From contig NZ_ATVP01000009.1 of the NCBI RefSeq assembly GCF_000420785.1, positions 1 through 64,000 on the forward strand: 64,000 nt of DNA. Reading direction: 5' to 3'. Both the position numbers and the translations under genes were made by a program. The stretch is from Streptococcus hyovaginalis DSM 12219 (GTDB taxonomy: Bacteria; Bacillota; Bacilli; Lactobacillales; Streptococcaceae). The notes under the pieces were generated by a model. The model was given only the letters and a program-made list of their open reading frames with translations. It was not told the origin of the DNA and made no database searches. Shown in pieces: positions 26,341 to 35,090 of the stretch (position 1 is its first letter; the number at the start of each line of letters is the position of its first letter).

Positions 26341-26381
26341 TATAAAACTCCTGTTGCCCATTATAACAGTAAAATGTCAAA

Positions 26382-26396
26382 ATGAAAACCGTTTCA
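26382..26396. promoter_or_regulatory. Candidate CcpA (cre) site upstream of the deo operon
   Basis: ATGAAAACCGTTTCA fits 14 of 15 positions of WTGNNARCGNWWWCA. It lies between the divergent coaA and methyltransferase-pdp-deoC-cdd promoters, about 28 bp before the extended -10 of the latter. Carbon catabolite control of nucleoside catabolism is well known. Confidence 0.5.
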
Positions 26397-26423
26397 AAAA
26401 AACTAGAAGAAAATGTCAATCTA

Positions 26424-26432
26424 TGGTAAAAT
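26424..26432 (+). promoter_or_regulatory. Extended -10 of the methyltransferase-pdp-deoC-cdd operon
   Basis: TGGTAAAAT, the same element seen before the BusR-like gene, tdk and the his T-box. The start near 26439 leaves a leader of about 28 nt with GAAGAAAAGAGAA before the ATG. Confidence 0.55.
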
Positions 26433-26466
26433 ATAGTTCGCACAAAAGAGGAAGAAAAGAGAAACT

Positions 26467-27057
26467 ATGACGCAAATGTATTATGAGGAAAATCCAGAAA
26501 GCCAACATGATTACCATGACTTAAGTGTGACCTTATTGGGTGAAACCTTTCAATTTACGACAGACTCGGGCGTCTTTTCAAAGAAAATGATCGATTTTGG
26601 CAGTCAAGTACTCCTTGGAACACTTGATTTTGAGAAAGGCTCTACGGTACTAGATCTGGGGTGTGGTTATGGTCCTCTAGGGATCGCTTTAGCTAAGGTT
26701 CAGGGAGTAAAAGCAACTCTAGTCGATGTTAATAAAAGAGCTCTCGAACTGACTAAAAAGAATGCTTTAGCTAATCATGTGGACGTAGCAGTTTTTCAAT
26801 CGTCTGTCTATGAGAACATTACGGAAAAATTTGATCATATTATTTCCAATCCACCGATAAGAGCTGGGAAAGATGTTGTTCATAAGATCTTAGAGGAGGC
26901 CTTTGATCATCTTAATCCTAAGGGCGATTTGACCGTAGTCATTCAAAAAAAGCAAGGAGCACCTAGTGCCAAGGCTAAAATGCAAGCTGTTTTTGGCAAT
27001 GTTGAGACGGTAAAAAAAGATAAAGGCTATTATATTTTAAGGAGTACAAAATCATGA
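26467..27057 (+). CDS. Class I SAM-dependent methyltransferase, RsmC-like
   Basis: 196 residues. SAM motif VLDLGCGYGPLGIALAK near 60 and catalytic SNPPIRAGKDVVHKI near 120, the NPP[I]RAGK signature of RsmC/YbxB-type N2-guanine rRNA methyltransferases. These single-domain proteins are usually annotated as rRNA methyltransferases without direct proof. Its stop overlaps the pdp start by 4 nt (ATGA), an arrangement kept in other streptococci, though no functional link with nucleoside salvage is known. Confidence 0.88.
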   Translation: MTQMYYEENPESQHDYHDLSVTLLGETFQFTTDSGVFSKKMIDFGSQVLLGTLDFEKGSTVLDLGCGYGPLGIALAKVQGVKATLVDVNKRALELTKKNALANHVDVAVFQSSVYENITEKFDHIISNPPIRAGKDVVHKILEEAFDHLNPKGDLTVVIQKKQGAPSAKAKMQAVFGNVETVKKDKGYYILRSTKS

Positions 27058-28331
27058 GGACAGTAGATTTAATCCAAAAAAAGCGTGACGGTTTTTCTCT
27101 AACATCTGAGGAAATCAAGTGGTTAATTGATGGTTATGTCTCCGGGGAGGTTCCTGATTACCAGATGGCTGCTTGGGCTATGGCTGTTTATTTCAAAGGA
27201 ATGACCACTCAAGAAACAAAAGATTTGACCATGGCAATGGTAGCTACGGGAGAGCAGATTGATCTCTCGGCAATTCCTGGTGTTAAAACCGATAAACATT
27301 CTACAGGAGGAGTTGGCGATAAGGTAACGTTAATTTTGGCTCCCTTAGTAGCTAGTTTTGAGGTACCTGTTGCAAAAATGAGTGGGAGAGGTCTCGGTCA
27401 TACTGGTGGCACTTTGGACAAATTAGAGTCCATCGCAGGATATCAAATTGAACGCAATCAAGAAGAGTTCATACAGCAGGTTCAAACGATTGGTTTATCA
27501 GTTGTGGGGCAATCTGATAAGCTTGTGAAAGCTGATAAGCTTTTATACGCCCTCAGAGATGTGACAGCCACTGTTGATATTATTCCTTTAATTGCAAGCT
27601 CTGTGATGAGTAAAAAAATCGCTTCTGGTGCGGATGCCATCCTACTTGATGTTACCGTAGGTGAGGGTGCTTTTATGAAAACGCTCGAAGAGGCAGAACA
27701 ATTAGCGTCAACCATGGTTGCCTTAGGCAATGAAGTGGGACGTAAAACGGTCGCCGTCATTACCGATATGAGTCAGCCCGTTGGACAAGCCATTGGCAAT
27801 CGCTTAGAAGTTCTTGAAGCATTAGAGATTATGCAGGGAAAAGGACGTCCTGATGTCACAGCGTTCATTTGCGAATTAGCACAAATCATGCTCAGTCTTG
27901 CGGGTAAAGAAGAGACGCTAGATACCATTAAACAGCATTTAGTCAGTGGTAAGGCATTAGCAAAATTTGAAGAAATGGTAGTAGCACAAGGCGGTGATTT
28001 GACCGATCTATATCGCCCATCATCTGCAGCATTTGTCACTGACGTTACAGCTGATGAGAATGGTTTCATTGAAGAGTTACCAGCTCTAGAATTTGGGCTC
28101 TTTGCTATGAGATTAGGAGCAGGACGAGCAGTAAAAACCGATTCTCTAGACTATGAAAGCGGTATAGTGTTCGCGAAAAAAGTTGGTGATAGTATTAACA
28201 AGGGCGAAACTATTGCTAAAATCTATTCAAACCAAAAATTAAGTGAAAACCTACTTACAGAATTTAAAAAAAATGTTAAAATAGGTTTGACAGAAAGCCA
28301 GCCAAAAGAAATTATAAAAATCATATCTTAG
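27054..28331 (+). CDS. pdp: Pyrimidine-nucleoside phosphorylase
   Basis: Splits thymidine, uridine or deoxyuridine with phosphate into base and (deoxy)ribose 1-phosphate. 425 residues. N-terminal VDLIQKKRDGFSLTSEEI and the phosphate-binding KTDKHSTGGVGDK near 80 are the thymidine phosphorylase family signature; SGRGLGHTGGTLDKLESI follows near 110. The family of Gram-positive homologues uses both uridine and thymidine, so pdp is preferred to deoA. Coupled to the methyltransferase; 12 nt before deoC. Confidence 0.94.
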   Translation: MRTVDLIQKKRDGFSLTSEEIKWLIDGYVSGEVPDYQMAAWAMAVYFKGMTTQETKDLTMAMVATGEQIDLSAIPGVKTDKHSTGGVGDKVTLILAPLVASFEVPVAKMSGRGLGHTGGTLDKLESIAGYQIERNQEEFIQQVQTIGLSVVGQSDKLVKADKLLYALRDVTATVDIIPLIASSVMSKKIASGADAILLDVTVGEGAFMKTLEEAEQLASTMVALGNEVGRKTVAVITDMSQPVGQAIGNRLEVLEALEIMQGKGRPDVTAFICELAQIMLSLAGKEETLDTIKQHLVSGKALAKFEEMVVAQGGDLTDLYRPSSAAFVTDVTADENGFIEELPALEFGLFAMRLGAGRAVKTDSLDYESGIVFAKKVGDSINKGETIAKIYSNQKLSENLLTEFKKNVKIGLTESQPKEIIKIIS

Positions 28332-28343
28332 GAGATCATATTA

Positions 28344-29006
28344 ATGGACATTAATCACTTAATTGACCACACACTTCTGAAGCCAGATAGCACACGTGAC
28401 CAGATCGACCAATTGATTCAGGAAGCTGATGACTATCAGTTTGCAAGTGTTTGTGTTAATCCCACTTGGGTAAATTATGCTAGTGACAAGTTAGCGGATT
28501 CCACTGTGAAAGTTTGTACTGTTATTGGTTTTCCTCTAGGAGCGTCAACAAGTGAAACGAAGGCGTTCGAGACCAAAAATGCTATTGAAAATGGCGCCGA
28601 TGAAATTGATATGGTTATTAATATCGGAGCCGCTAAAGATGGAGACTTTGCACTAGTTCAGTCTGATATTGCGGCAGTCGTTGAAGCTAGTGGAGATAAG
28701 CTAGTTAAGGTTATTATTGAAACATGTTTATTGACCGACGACGAAAAGATTAAAGCTTGCCAAGCTGCGGTGGCTGCGGGAGCAGACTTTGTAAAAACTT
28801 CTACTGGTTTTTCAACTGGTGGTGCAACTGTTCATGATGTTACCCTAATGCGCAAAACCGTAGGTCCTGATATTGGCGTTAAAGCATCAGGTGGGGCTAG
28901 ATCTTTCGAAGATGCGAAGGCATTTGTAGAGGCAGGAGCGACACGTATCGGAACGTCTTCAGGTATTGCTATTATCAAGGGAGAGTCTGTAAGTGGAAAC
29001 TACTGA
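28344..29006 (+). CDS. deoC: Deoxyribose-phosphate aldolase
   Basis: Cleaves 2-deoxyribose 5-phosphate to acetaldehyde and glyceraldehyde 3-phosphate, feeding nucleoside sugar into glycolysis. 220 residues. Schiff-base lysine K151 in [15 protein letters not shown]; the second active lysine is in [17 protein letters not shown] precedes the ATG. Overlaps cdd by 14 nt, so deoC and cdd are translationally coupled. Confidence 0.96.
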   Translation: MDINHLIDHTLLKPDSTRDQIDQLIQEADDYQFASVCVNPTWVNYASDKLADSTVKVCTVIGFPLGASTSETKAFETKNAIENGADEIDMVINIGAAKDGDFALVQSDIAAVVEASGDKLVKVIIETCLLTDDEKIKACQAAVAAGADFVKTSTGFSTGGATVHDVTLMRKTVGPDIGVKASGGARSFEDAKAFVEAGATRIGTSSGIAIIKGESVSGNY

Positions 29007-29382
29007 TTTAGTTGCTTTAGCACAACAAGCTAGCGAAAATGCTTATGTTCCCTATTCTCAGTTTCCTATTGGCGCTGCTGTTGTTACAAAATCAGGAGAA
29101 GTTTTTCAGGGATGTAATATTGAAAACATCAGCTTCGGATTGAGCAATTGTGGGGAGCGAACAGCTATTTTTAAGGCTGTTTCAGAAGGGCATCGAGAGC
29201 TTGAAAAGATAGCGGTCTATGGATCAACCAATGAACCAGTATCGCCATGTGGTGCTTGCCGTCAGGTTATGGCTGAATTTTTTGAGCCTAGCGCTAAAGT
29301 TATTTTAATTTCGAAAAATGGTAAGACAGTCGAGATGACAGTCGAAGAGTTGTTGCCATACTCTTTTACAGATTTGACATAA
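28993..29382 (+). CDS. cdd: Cytidine deaminase
   Basis: Converts cytidine and deoxycytidine to uridine and deoxyuridine, which pdp then splits. 129 residues, homotetrameric type. Zinc ligands C53, C86 and C89 with catalytic E55. The usual CAE reads CGE here (NCGERTAIF), a mild change beside the catalytic glutamate; PCGACRQV is standard. Start is GTG, inside deoC. Confidence 0.94.
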   Translation: METTDLVALAQQASENAYVPYSQFPIGAAVVTKSGEVFQGCNIENISFGLSNCGERTAIFKAVSEGHRELEKIAVYGSTNEPVSPCGACRQVMAEFFEPSAKVILISKNGKTVEMTVEELLPYSFTDLT

Positions 29383-29394
29383 TCTGTGTATTGT

Positions 29395-29440
29395 TAACCT
29401 TTAGGGGTTGTTAGCTCGCAACAGTGTTGCAATATTTTTT
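29395..29440 (+). promoter_or_regulatory. Hairpins between cdd and the nucleoside-binding lipoprotein gene
   Basis: TTAACC at 29395-29400 can pair with GGGTTGTTA-type sequence ending near 29413, and GCAAC(AGT)GTTGC at 29418-29430 is followed by AATATTTTTT. This may act as a partial terminator or attenuator just before the AGGAGGG of the next gene. Confidence 0.4.
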
Positions 29441-29456
29441 AGGAGGGTTCATTCAG

Positions 29457-30509
29457 ATGAACAAAAAAATTATTGGTGTTGGATTAGCGTCAGTAGCAGT
29501 ACTAACGCTTGCAGCTTGTGGCAATCGTGGAGCATCTAAATCAGGTAGTGGTAATGATGCTGGACTAAAAGTTGCTATGGTAACTGATACTGGTGGTGTT
29601 GACGATAAATCTTTTAACCAATCTGCTTGGGAAGGCCTTCAGGCTTGGGGTAAAGATAATAAATTAGAAAAAGGATCTGGCTATGATTATTTCCAATCAA
29701 CCAGTGAATCTGACTACGCTAATAACTTAGATACAGCTATTTCAAGCGGGTATCAACTTGTATTTGGTATTGGTTTTGCTTTGCATGATGCTATTGAAAA
29801 AGTTGCTGAAGACAACCCTGATACAAACTTTGTTATCATTGATGATGTGATTGAAGGTAAAGATAACGTTGCAAGTGCTACATTTGCTGATAATGAAGCT
29901 GCTTATCTTGCTGGAATTGCTGCTGCTAAGACAACTAAGACGAAAAAAGTTGGTTTTGTAGGTGGTATGGAATCTGACGTTATCACACGTTTTGAAAAAG
30001 GATTCGAAGCAGGTGTAAAATCTGTTGACGATTCAATCGAAATCAAAGTTGATTATGCAGGATCATTTGGTGACGCTGCTAAAGGTAAAACAATTGCTGC
30101 CGCTCAATATGCTAGTGGCGCAGACATTGTCTATCAAGTTGCAGGTGGTACAGGTGTAGGTGTCTTCAGTGAGGCTAAATCTCTAAACGAAGGTAAAAAC
30201 GAAGCTGAAAAAGTTTGGGTTATCGGTGTAGACCGTGACCAAAAAGATGAAGGTAAATACACTTCAAAAGATGGTAAAGAGTCTAACTTCGTATTGACTT
30301 CTACCCTAAAAGAAGTTGGTAAAACAGTTGAACTTGTATCAACACAAGCACAAGATGATAAGTTCCCAGGTGGTGACGTTACTGTTTATGGACTTAAAGA
30401 TGGCGGTGTCGATATTGCAACGACAAACGTTGATGATGAAACCATAAAAGAAATCGATGCTGCTAAAGAGAAAATTATCTCTGGTGACATTAAAGTTCCA
30501 CAAAAATAA
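29457..30509 (+). CDS. BMP-family nucleoside-binding lipoprotein
   Basis: 350 residues; extracellular receptor of the nucleoside ABC transporter encoded just downstream. Lipobox LAAC with lipidated C21. The mature part has the Med/TmpC signature MVTDTGGVDDKSFNQSAWEGL near 43 and GFALHDAIEKVA, DADNEAAYLAGI-like and GGMESDVITRFEKGF segments. AGGAGGG lies 10 nt before the ATG at 29457. Codon use is strongly biased, as for an abundant protein. Substrate is probably purine or pyrimidine nucleosides, given pdp, deoC and cdd upstream. Confidence 0.93.
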   Translation: MNKKIIGVGLASVAVLTLAACGNRGASKSGSGNDAGLKVAMVTDTGGVDDKSFNQSAWEGLQAWGKDNKLEKGSGYDYFQSTSESDYANNLDTAISSGYQLVFGIGFALHDAIEKVAEDNPDTNFVIIDDVIEGKDNVASATFADNEAAYLAGIAAAKTTKTKKVGFVGGMESDVITRFEKGFEAGVKSVDDSIEIKVDYAGSFGDAAKGKTIAAAQYASGADIVYQVAGGTGVGVFSEAKSLNEGKNEAEKVWVIGVDRDQKDEGKYTSKDGKESNFVLTSTLKEVGKTVELVSTQAQDDKFPGGDVTVYGLKDGGVDIATTNVDDETIKEIDAAKEKIISGDIKVPQK

Positions 30510-30636
30510 TGCTTTCTGAGGGGCTAGTCCCAGGTCTCGTCTCTCGTTATTTGATTGTTGAAAGACCTAAACGAAGTGGTTGATTAAGGTTTCGTTGGCA
30601 TTTTACGCTCTACGACTCATTTCTGATCAACTGTGT

Positions 30637-30693
30637 GGGGGCGGGAAGACGAACTCTGTTTTCAATCGTCGAGTTCTTTCCCGCTCCTTTTTT
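30637..30693 (+). terminator. Strong terminator between lipoprotein and ABC ATPase genes
   Basis: GGGGCGGGAA-GACGAACTC pairs with GAGTTC-TTTCCCGCTCC and is followed by T6. Partial read-through would give many receptor molecules per transporter. The 269-nt gap holds no gene. Confidence 0.85.
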
Positions 30694-30778
30694 GAACTGA
30701 GATGTTATGTCTCAGTAAAGTTCATCATTTTATGATGGATTTTAGTGATCTATAACTTCCATTGAAAGGAATGCCCTT

Positions 30779-32311
30779 ATGACTCAAAATGTCATTGAAA
30801 TGCGAGAAATTACTAAGGTTTTTGGTGATTTTGTTGCAAATGATAAAATTAATTTAAATTTGCAAAAAGGTGAGATTCACGCCCTACTTGGTGAAAATGG
30901 TGCAGGAAAATCAACGCTGATGAACATGTTGTCAGGACTATTAGAGCCAACTAGTGGTGAGATTGTGGTTAATGGTCAATCGGTGTCTATTGATTCACCT
31001 TCAAAAGCGTCACATCTTGGTATTGGAATGGTTCACCAACACTTTATGTTAGTAGAAGCTTTTACAGTTGCCGAAAATATCGTGTTAGGGAACGAAATGA
31101 CATCAGGTATATCACTAGATATGAAGAAAGCTCATCAGGAAATAACAGAGCTGTCTGAAAAATATGGTTTAGCTGTTAATCCCAAAGCTAAAGTCGCAGA
31201 TATATCGGTTGGCGCTCAGCAGCGTGTTGAAATTTTAAAAACCCTATACCGTGGTGCCGATATTTTGATTTTTGATGAGCCTACAGCTGTTCTGACGCCT
31301 GCAGAAATTACAGAGTTGATGTCGATAATGAAAAATCTTACTAAAGAAGGTAAATCCATTATCCTAATCACTCATAAATTGGATGAGATTCGAGCAGTTG
31401 CTGATCGTGTTACGGTCATTCGTCGTGGTAAGAGTATTGAGACGGTTGCCGTTGGCGATTCAACATCAGAAGAACTTGCAGAAATGATGGTAGGTCGTTC
31501 TGTTTCATTTACAACTGCTAAACAAGCATCTATCCCAGGTGATGTCGTACTTGCGATTGAAAATCTTGTCGTTGATGAGAATCGCGGTGTGCCTGCAGTT
31601 AAGGACTTGTCATTGGAAGTGCGTGCAGGAGAAGTGGTCGGTATTGCCGGTATTGATGGCAATGGACAAAGTGAATTAATCCATGCCATTACTGGTTTAC
31701 GTAAAGTAAAGTCAGGCCATATTGCCATTAAAGGAACAGATATCACAAAACTATCATCGCGAAAAATAACAGAGTTAAGTGTAGGTCATGTACCAGAAGA
31801 TCGCCATCGTGATGGTTTAGTTTTAGACATGACACTTGCTGAAAATATTGCTCTCCAAACGTATTACAAAGAACCACTCAGTAAAAATGGTATTCTAAAT
31901 TATAATAAAATTAATGACTATGCCAAACAATTGATGGCGGAGTTTGATGTTCGGGGCGCTAGCGAATTAGTTGCTGCCAGAGGTTTTTCAGGTGGTAACC
32001 AACAAAAAGCTATTATTGCTAGAGAGATCGATCGTGATCCAGATCTTCTGATTGTCAGCCAACCAACACGCGGACTAGATGTTGGTGCCATCGAGTATAT
32101 CCGTAAACGTATCATTGAAGAACGTACCAATGGTAAAGCTGTTTTGGTAGTTAGTTTTGAACTTGATGAAATTCTTGATTTGTCGGACCGTATTGCCGTT
32201 ATCCACGATGGGCGTATTCAGGGAATTGTTTTACCAGAAATGACAAATAAACAGGAACTTGGCATATTAATGGCAGGTGGTGTGATTGAGAAGGAGGCAA
32301 GTCATGTCTAA
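30779..32311 (+). CDS. Nucleoside ABC transporter, double ATPase subunit
   Basis: 510 residues with two fused ABC domains, as in RbsA/NupB. First domain: Walker A GENGAGKST (~37-45), signature SVGAQQRV, Walker B LIFDEPTAVLTP, H-loop THKLDE. Second domain: degenerate Walker A GIDGNGQSEL, signature FSGGNQQK, and Walker B-like LLIVSQPTRGLD with Q in place of the catalytic Glu. One strong and one weak ATP site is normal for this family. Paired with two permeases just downstream and the BMP lipoprotein upstream. Confidence 0.93.
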   Translation: MTQNVIEMREITKVFGDFVANDKINLNLQKGEIHALLGENGAGKSTLMNMLSGLLEPTSGEIVVNGQSVSIDSPSKASHLGIGMVHQHFMLVEAFTVAENIVLGNEMTSGISLDMKKAHQEITELSEKYGLAVNPKAKVADISVGAQQRVEILKTLYRGADILIFDEPTAVLTPAEITELMSIMKNLTKEGKSIILITHKLDEIRAVADRVTVIRRGKSIETVAVGDSTSEELAEMMVGRSVSFTTAKQASIPGDVVLAIENLVVDENRGVPAVKDLSLEVRAGEVVGIAGIDGNGQSELIHAITGLRKVKSGHIAIKGTDITKLSSRKITELSVGHVPEDRHRDGLVLDMTLAENIALQTYYKEPLSKNGILNYNKINDYAKQLMAEFDVRGASELVAARGFSGGNQQKAIIAREIDRDPDLLIVSQPTRGLDVGAIEYIRKRIIEERTNGKAVLVVSFELDEILDLSDRIAVIHDGRIQGIVLPEMTNKQELGILMAGGVIEKEASHV

Positions 32312-33365
32312 AAAAATGCAACAAATTGCAGTTCCAATCATCTCTGTTATTTTGGGGCTGGTTTTAGGAGCAATTATTATGCTCATCTTTGGTTATGATC
32401 CGCTTTGGGGCTACGAAGGGCTTTTCCAGATAGCATTCGGTAGTGTTAAAAATATCGGTGAAATTTTGAGGGCCATGGGACCGCTGATTCTGATTGGTCT
32501 TGGGTTTACGGTGGCAAGTCGAGCTGGATTCTTTAACATTGGTTTGTCTGGCCAAGCGTATTCTGGTTGGATTGCTGCTGGATGGTTCGCTTTGACCAAT
32601 CCAGATTTACCACGTCCTATAATGATTATCATGACTATCATTATTGCTATCTTAGCTGGTGGTATCGCTGGAGCTATCCCGGGGATTTTACGTGCTTATT
32701 TAGGAACTAGTGAAGTTATTGTTACGATTATGATGAACTACATCATTCTATTTGGTGGCAATGCGATTGTACAGCATGTTTTTCCTAAAAGCATTATGAG
32801 AACAACGGATTCATCTATTTATGTGAGTTCAAATGCGACTTATCAATCTGAATGGTTGGGAGCTTTAACCAACAATTCTCGCTTAAATATTGGTATTTTC
32901 TTTGCCTTTATTGCGGTAGTGATCATTTGGTTCTTGCTTAATAAAACGACTTTAGGCTTTGAAATTCGTTCAGTCGGGTTAAATCCTTATGCCAGTGAAT
33001 ATGCAGGTATGTCAGCTAAGAGAACGATTATACTATCTATGGTTATTTCAGGAGCCCTTGCGGGACTTGGCGGCGTCGTCGAAGGTCTTGGGACATTTGA
33101 AAATGTCTATGTTCAGAGTAGCTCGCTAGCTATTGGTTTTGATGGTATGGCTGTCAGTCTATTAGCTTCTAATCACCCTATTGGTATCATTTTTGCAGCC
33201 TTCTTATTTGCTGTTTTAAATGTTGGTGCACCTGGTATGAATATTGCAGGCATCCCACCGGAGTTAGTTAAAGTTGTGACAGCATCTATTATTTTCTTTG
33301 TTGGAGCTCATTACTTGATTGAGCGTTTCATCAAACCCAAAAAACAAGTGAAAGGTGGTAACTAA
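32304..33365 (+). CDS. Nucleoside ABC transporter permease (first)
   Basis: 353 residues, about nine hydrophobic segments; the BPD_transp_2 family. Motifs: GFTVASRAGFFNIGLSGQ and LAIGFDGMAVSLLASNHPIG. AAGGAGG precedes the ATG at 32304, which overlaps the ATPase stop by 8 nt; the upstream in-frame ATG at 32286 has no ribosome site. Forms a heteromeric channel with the next gene product. Confidence 0.93.
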   Translation: MSKKMQQIAVPIISVILGLVLGAIIMLIFGYDPLWGYEGLFQIAFGSVKNIGEILRAMGPLILIGLGFTVASRAGFFNIGLSGQAYSGWIAAGWFALTNPDLPRPIMIIMTIIIAILAGGIAGAIPGILRAYLGTSEVIVTIMMNYIILFGGNAIVQHVFPKSIMRTTDSSIYVSSNATYQSEWLGALTNNSRLNIGIFFAFIAVVIIWFLLNKTTLGFEIRSVGLNPYASEYAGMSAKRTIILSMVISGALAGLGGVVEGLGTFENVYVQSSSLAIGFDGMAVSLLASNHPIGIIFAAFLFAVLNVGAPGMNIAGIPPELVKVVTASIIFFVGAHYLIERFIKPKKQVKGGN

Positions 33366-33367
33366 TC

Positions 33368-34324
33368 ATGAGTTTATTGACGATTTTATCTTTGTTGGTC
33401 AGCTCCATGTTGATTTATGCCACACCACTTATCTTAACAAGTATTGGGGGCACCTTCTCAGAGCGTTCAGGTGTGGTCAATGTCGGTCTAGAAGGCATCA
33501 TGGTTATGGGAGCATTTTCAGGAATTGTTTTCAACTTAACATTTTCTGATGTTTTGGGTAATGCGACACCTTGGATTGCAACTCTTGTCGGTGGTCTTGT
33601 TGGCATCCTATTTTCACTTATTCATGCGGTAGCTACGGTTAATTTCCGAGCAGACCATATTGTCAGTGGTACAGTTCTAAACTTGATGGCACCTGCTTTA
33701 TCGGTATTTCTTGTCAAAGCTTTCTACGGAAAAGGACAAACGGATAATATCGCAGAAGCTTTTGGGAAATTTGATTTTCCGATCTTGTCACAAATTCCCA
33801 TCATTGGCGATATCTTCTTCAAAGGAACAAGTTTAGTCGCTTATGTTGCTATCTTGCTTTCATTCTTAGCCTGGTTCCTCCTCTATAAAACTAAGTTTGG
33901 ACTTCGTTTACGCTCGGTTGGTGAACATCCTCAAGCGGCGGATACTTTAGGGATTAATGTTTATCTGATGAAATACTACGGGGTCATGATTTCTGGTTTA
34001 TTAGGTGGAATGGGAGGAGCAGTTTATGCCCAATCCATCTCAGTTAACTTTGCAGGAACAACCATCCTTGGTCCAGGATTTATTGCACTTGCGGCTATGA
34101 TTTTTGGAAAATGGAATCCAATCGGTGCCATGTTATCTAGCTTATTCTTTGGGGTTTCACAAAGTTTGGCTGTTATTGGCAATCAATTACCATTCTTATC
34201 ACAAATTCCAACAGTTTACCTGCAAATTGCACCGTATGTCTTAACTATTCTGGTGTTAGCAGCCTTCTTTGGCCAAGCTGTTGGACCTAAAGCTAATGGT
34301 AAAAACTATATCAAGTCTAAGTAA
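33368..34324 (+). CDS. Nucleoside ABC transporter permease (second)
   Basis: 318 residues; BPD_transp_2 family with about eight membrane segments. Signature FSERSGVVNVGLEGIMVMGAF near 30 and GFIALAAMIFGKWNPIGAM near 238. The gap to the preceding permease is 2 nt. Last gene of the transport unit, ending at a clear terminator. Confidence 0.93.
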   Translation: MSLLTILSLLVSSMLIYATPLILTSIGGTFSERSGVVNVGLEGIMVMGAFSGIVFNLTFSDVLGNATPWIATLVGGLVGILFSLIHAVATVNFRADHIVSGTVLNLMAPALSVFLVKAFYGKGQTDNIAEAFGKFDFPILSQIPIIGDIFFKGTSLVAYVAILLSFLAWFLLYKTKFGLRLRSVGEHPQAADTLGINVYLMKYYGVMISGLLGGMGGAVYAQSISVNFAGTTILGPGFIALAAMIFGKWNPIGAMLSSLFFGVSQSLAVIGNQLPFLSQIPTVYLQIAPYVLTILVLAAFFGQAVGPKANGKNYIKSK

Positions 34325-34358
34325 TAGATCTTCGATAAAGGTAGAAATGACACTAGTC

Positions 34359-34393
34359 AAAACATCGCCATTAATTTGGTGATGTTTTTTTTT
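34359..34393 (+). terminator. Terminator of the nucleoside transporter operon
   Basis: AAAACATCGCC pairs with GGTGATGTTTT around an 8-nt loop, followed by T-rich sequence (nine T in all). Confidence 0.88.
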
Positions 34394-34962
34394 ATGAAAG
34401 ATGATCTAGCTTACTGTTAGTCTACAGAAAGTCATAGCAGAATGCTATTGAAGGTTTGATAGCGATCGCTATCAAACCCCATGAACAACCATTTTTGAAA
34501 GGATTGATATCTTAGTGACCTCAAAACGAAAAAAGATGGCGTTTGTTGACTTCAATCTCCTAAATCACTTTTTATACGATTTGATTTTCATTTAACTGTC
34601 CAAAGTATACTAAAGACTATGGTGTGGTAGCAACGAATCTTAATTCAGGTGTTTTGTAAGAAGAAAACTATGATATGAAAACCGTTTTTTAAATGGAAAA
34701 ATGTCATTGAGCTGCTATGATCTGAATAAGTTATTTAATATTGGTTTTGGCTCTAAATGTTTTGCTTATGATGTCGAATCAGTAACGCTATTGGTAGAAT
34801 AAGCAAATAAGTTATCAGATTTCTATTTTGGATTTTTGTAGACAAGTTGGTCTTTACAATGATCGAAAATCTTATGTTTTAAGTCATTATTGGGAATAGA
34901 AAATATTTAGAAGTCTTATTGGTCTTTCTTAACAGTAAAAACTAGAAAAGATGCTGACTTTT
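34394..34962. other. Gap of about 570 nt; possibly a decayed gene
   Basis: No intact gene. Every forward frame is broken by stops, but some stretches read like protein: YGVVATNLNSGVL then EENYDMKTVF in one frame, and VGLYNDRKSYVLSHYWE near 34845-34900. This suggests remains of a gene whose family I cannot identify. The region also holds the 26-bp palindrome at 34453-34478 and ends at the nox promoters. Confidence 0.4.
34453..34478. repeat. 26-bp perfect palindrome
   Basis: GGTTTGATAGCGA followed directly by its exact complement TCGCTATCAAACC, without a loop and without a T-run. The centre is GCGATCGC. This is more like a protein-binding site or a recombination relic than a terminator. Confidence 0.8.
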
Positions 34963-34985
34963 TGATACAATAGTAAGCGTTAACA
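34963..34985 (+). promoter_or_regulatory. Upstream nox promoter with perfect cre site
   Basis: Extended -10 TGATACAAT at 34963-34971 is followed at once by AGTAAGCGTTAACA at 34972-34985, which matches all 14 positions of the cre consensus WGWAARCGYTWWMA. CcpA bound there would cover the transcription start. Confidence 0.6.
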
Positions 34986-35008
34986 TACCAATACATGTTT
35001 CTCTTTTG

Positions 35009-35017
35009 TGATATAAT
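35009..35017 (+). promoter_or_regulatory. Downstream nox promoter, extended -10
   Basis: TGATATAAT, about 75 bp before the nox ATG. With the upstream element this gives two promoters, of which only the first overlaps the cre site. Confidence 0.5.
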
Positions 35018-35090
35018 GAGCAAATAAATAGGTGAGATATCATGTTTGTGTTATACTTAACAAGTAAATAAAAATAATGGAGACTTTACT

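Noticed and set aside
27482-28069. Reverse-strand frames inside pdp
   Set aside because: No start signals and composition typical of antisense to a conserved enzyme.
34671-34690. cre-like ATGAAAACCGTTTTTT in the gap before nox
   Set aside because: Resembles the deo cre site but lacks the CA end and has no promoter next to it.
35043-35072. Nine-codon open frame (MFVLYLTSK) upstream of nox, preceded by TAGGTGAG
   Set aside because: Tempting as a leader peptide, but such short frames are common in AT-rich leaders, and there is no codon run or attenuator hairpin to support regulation.
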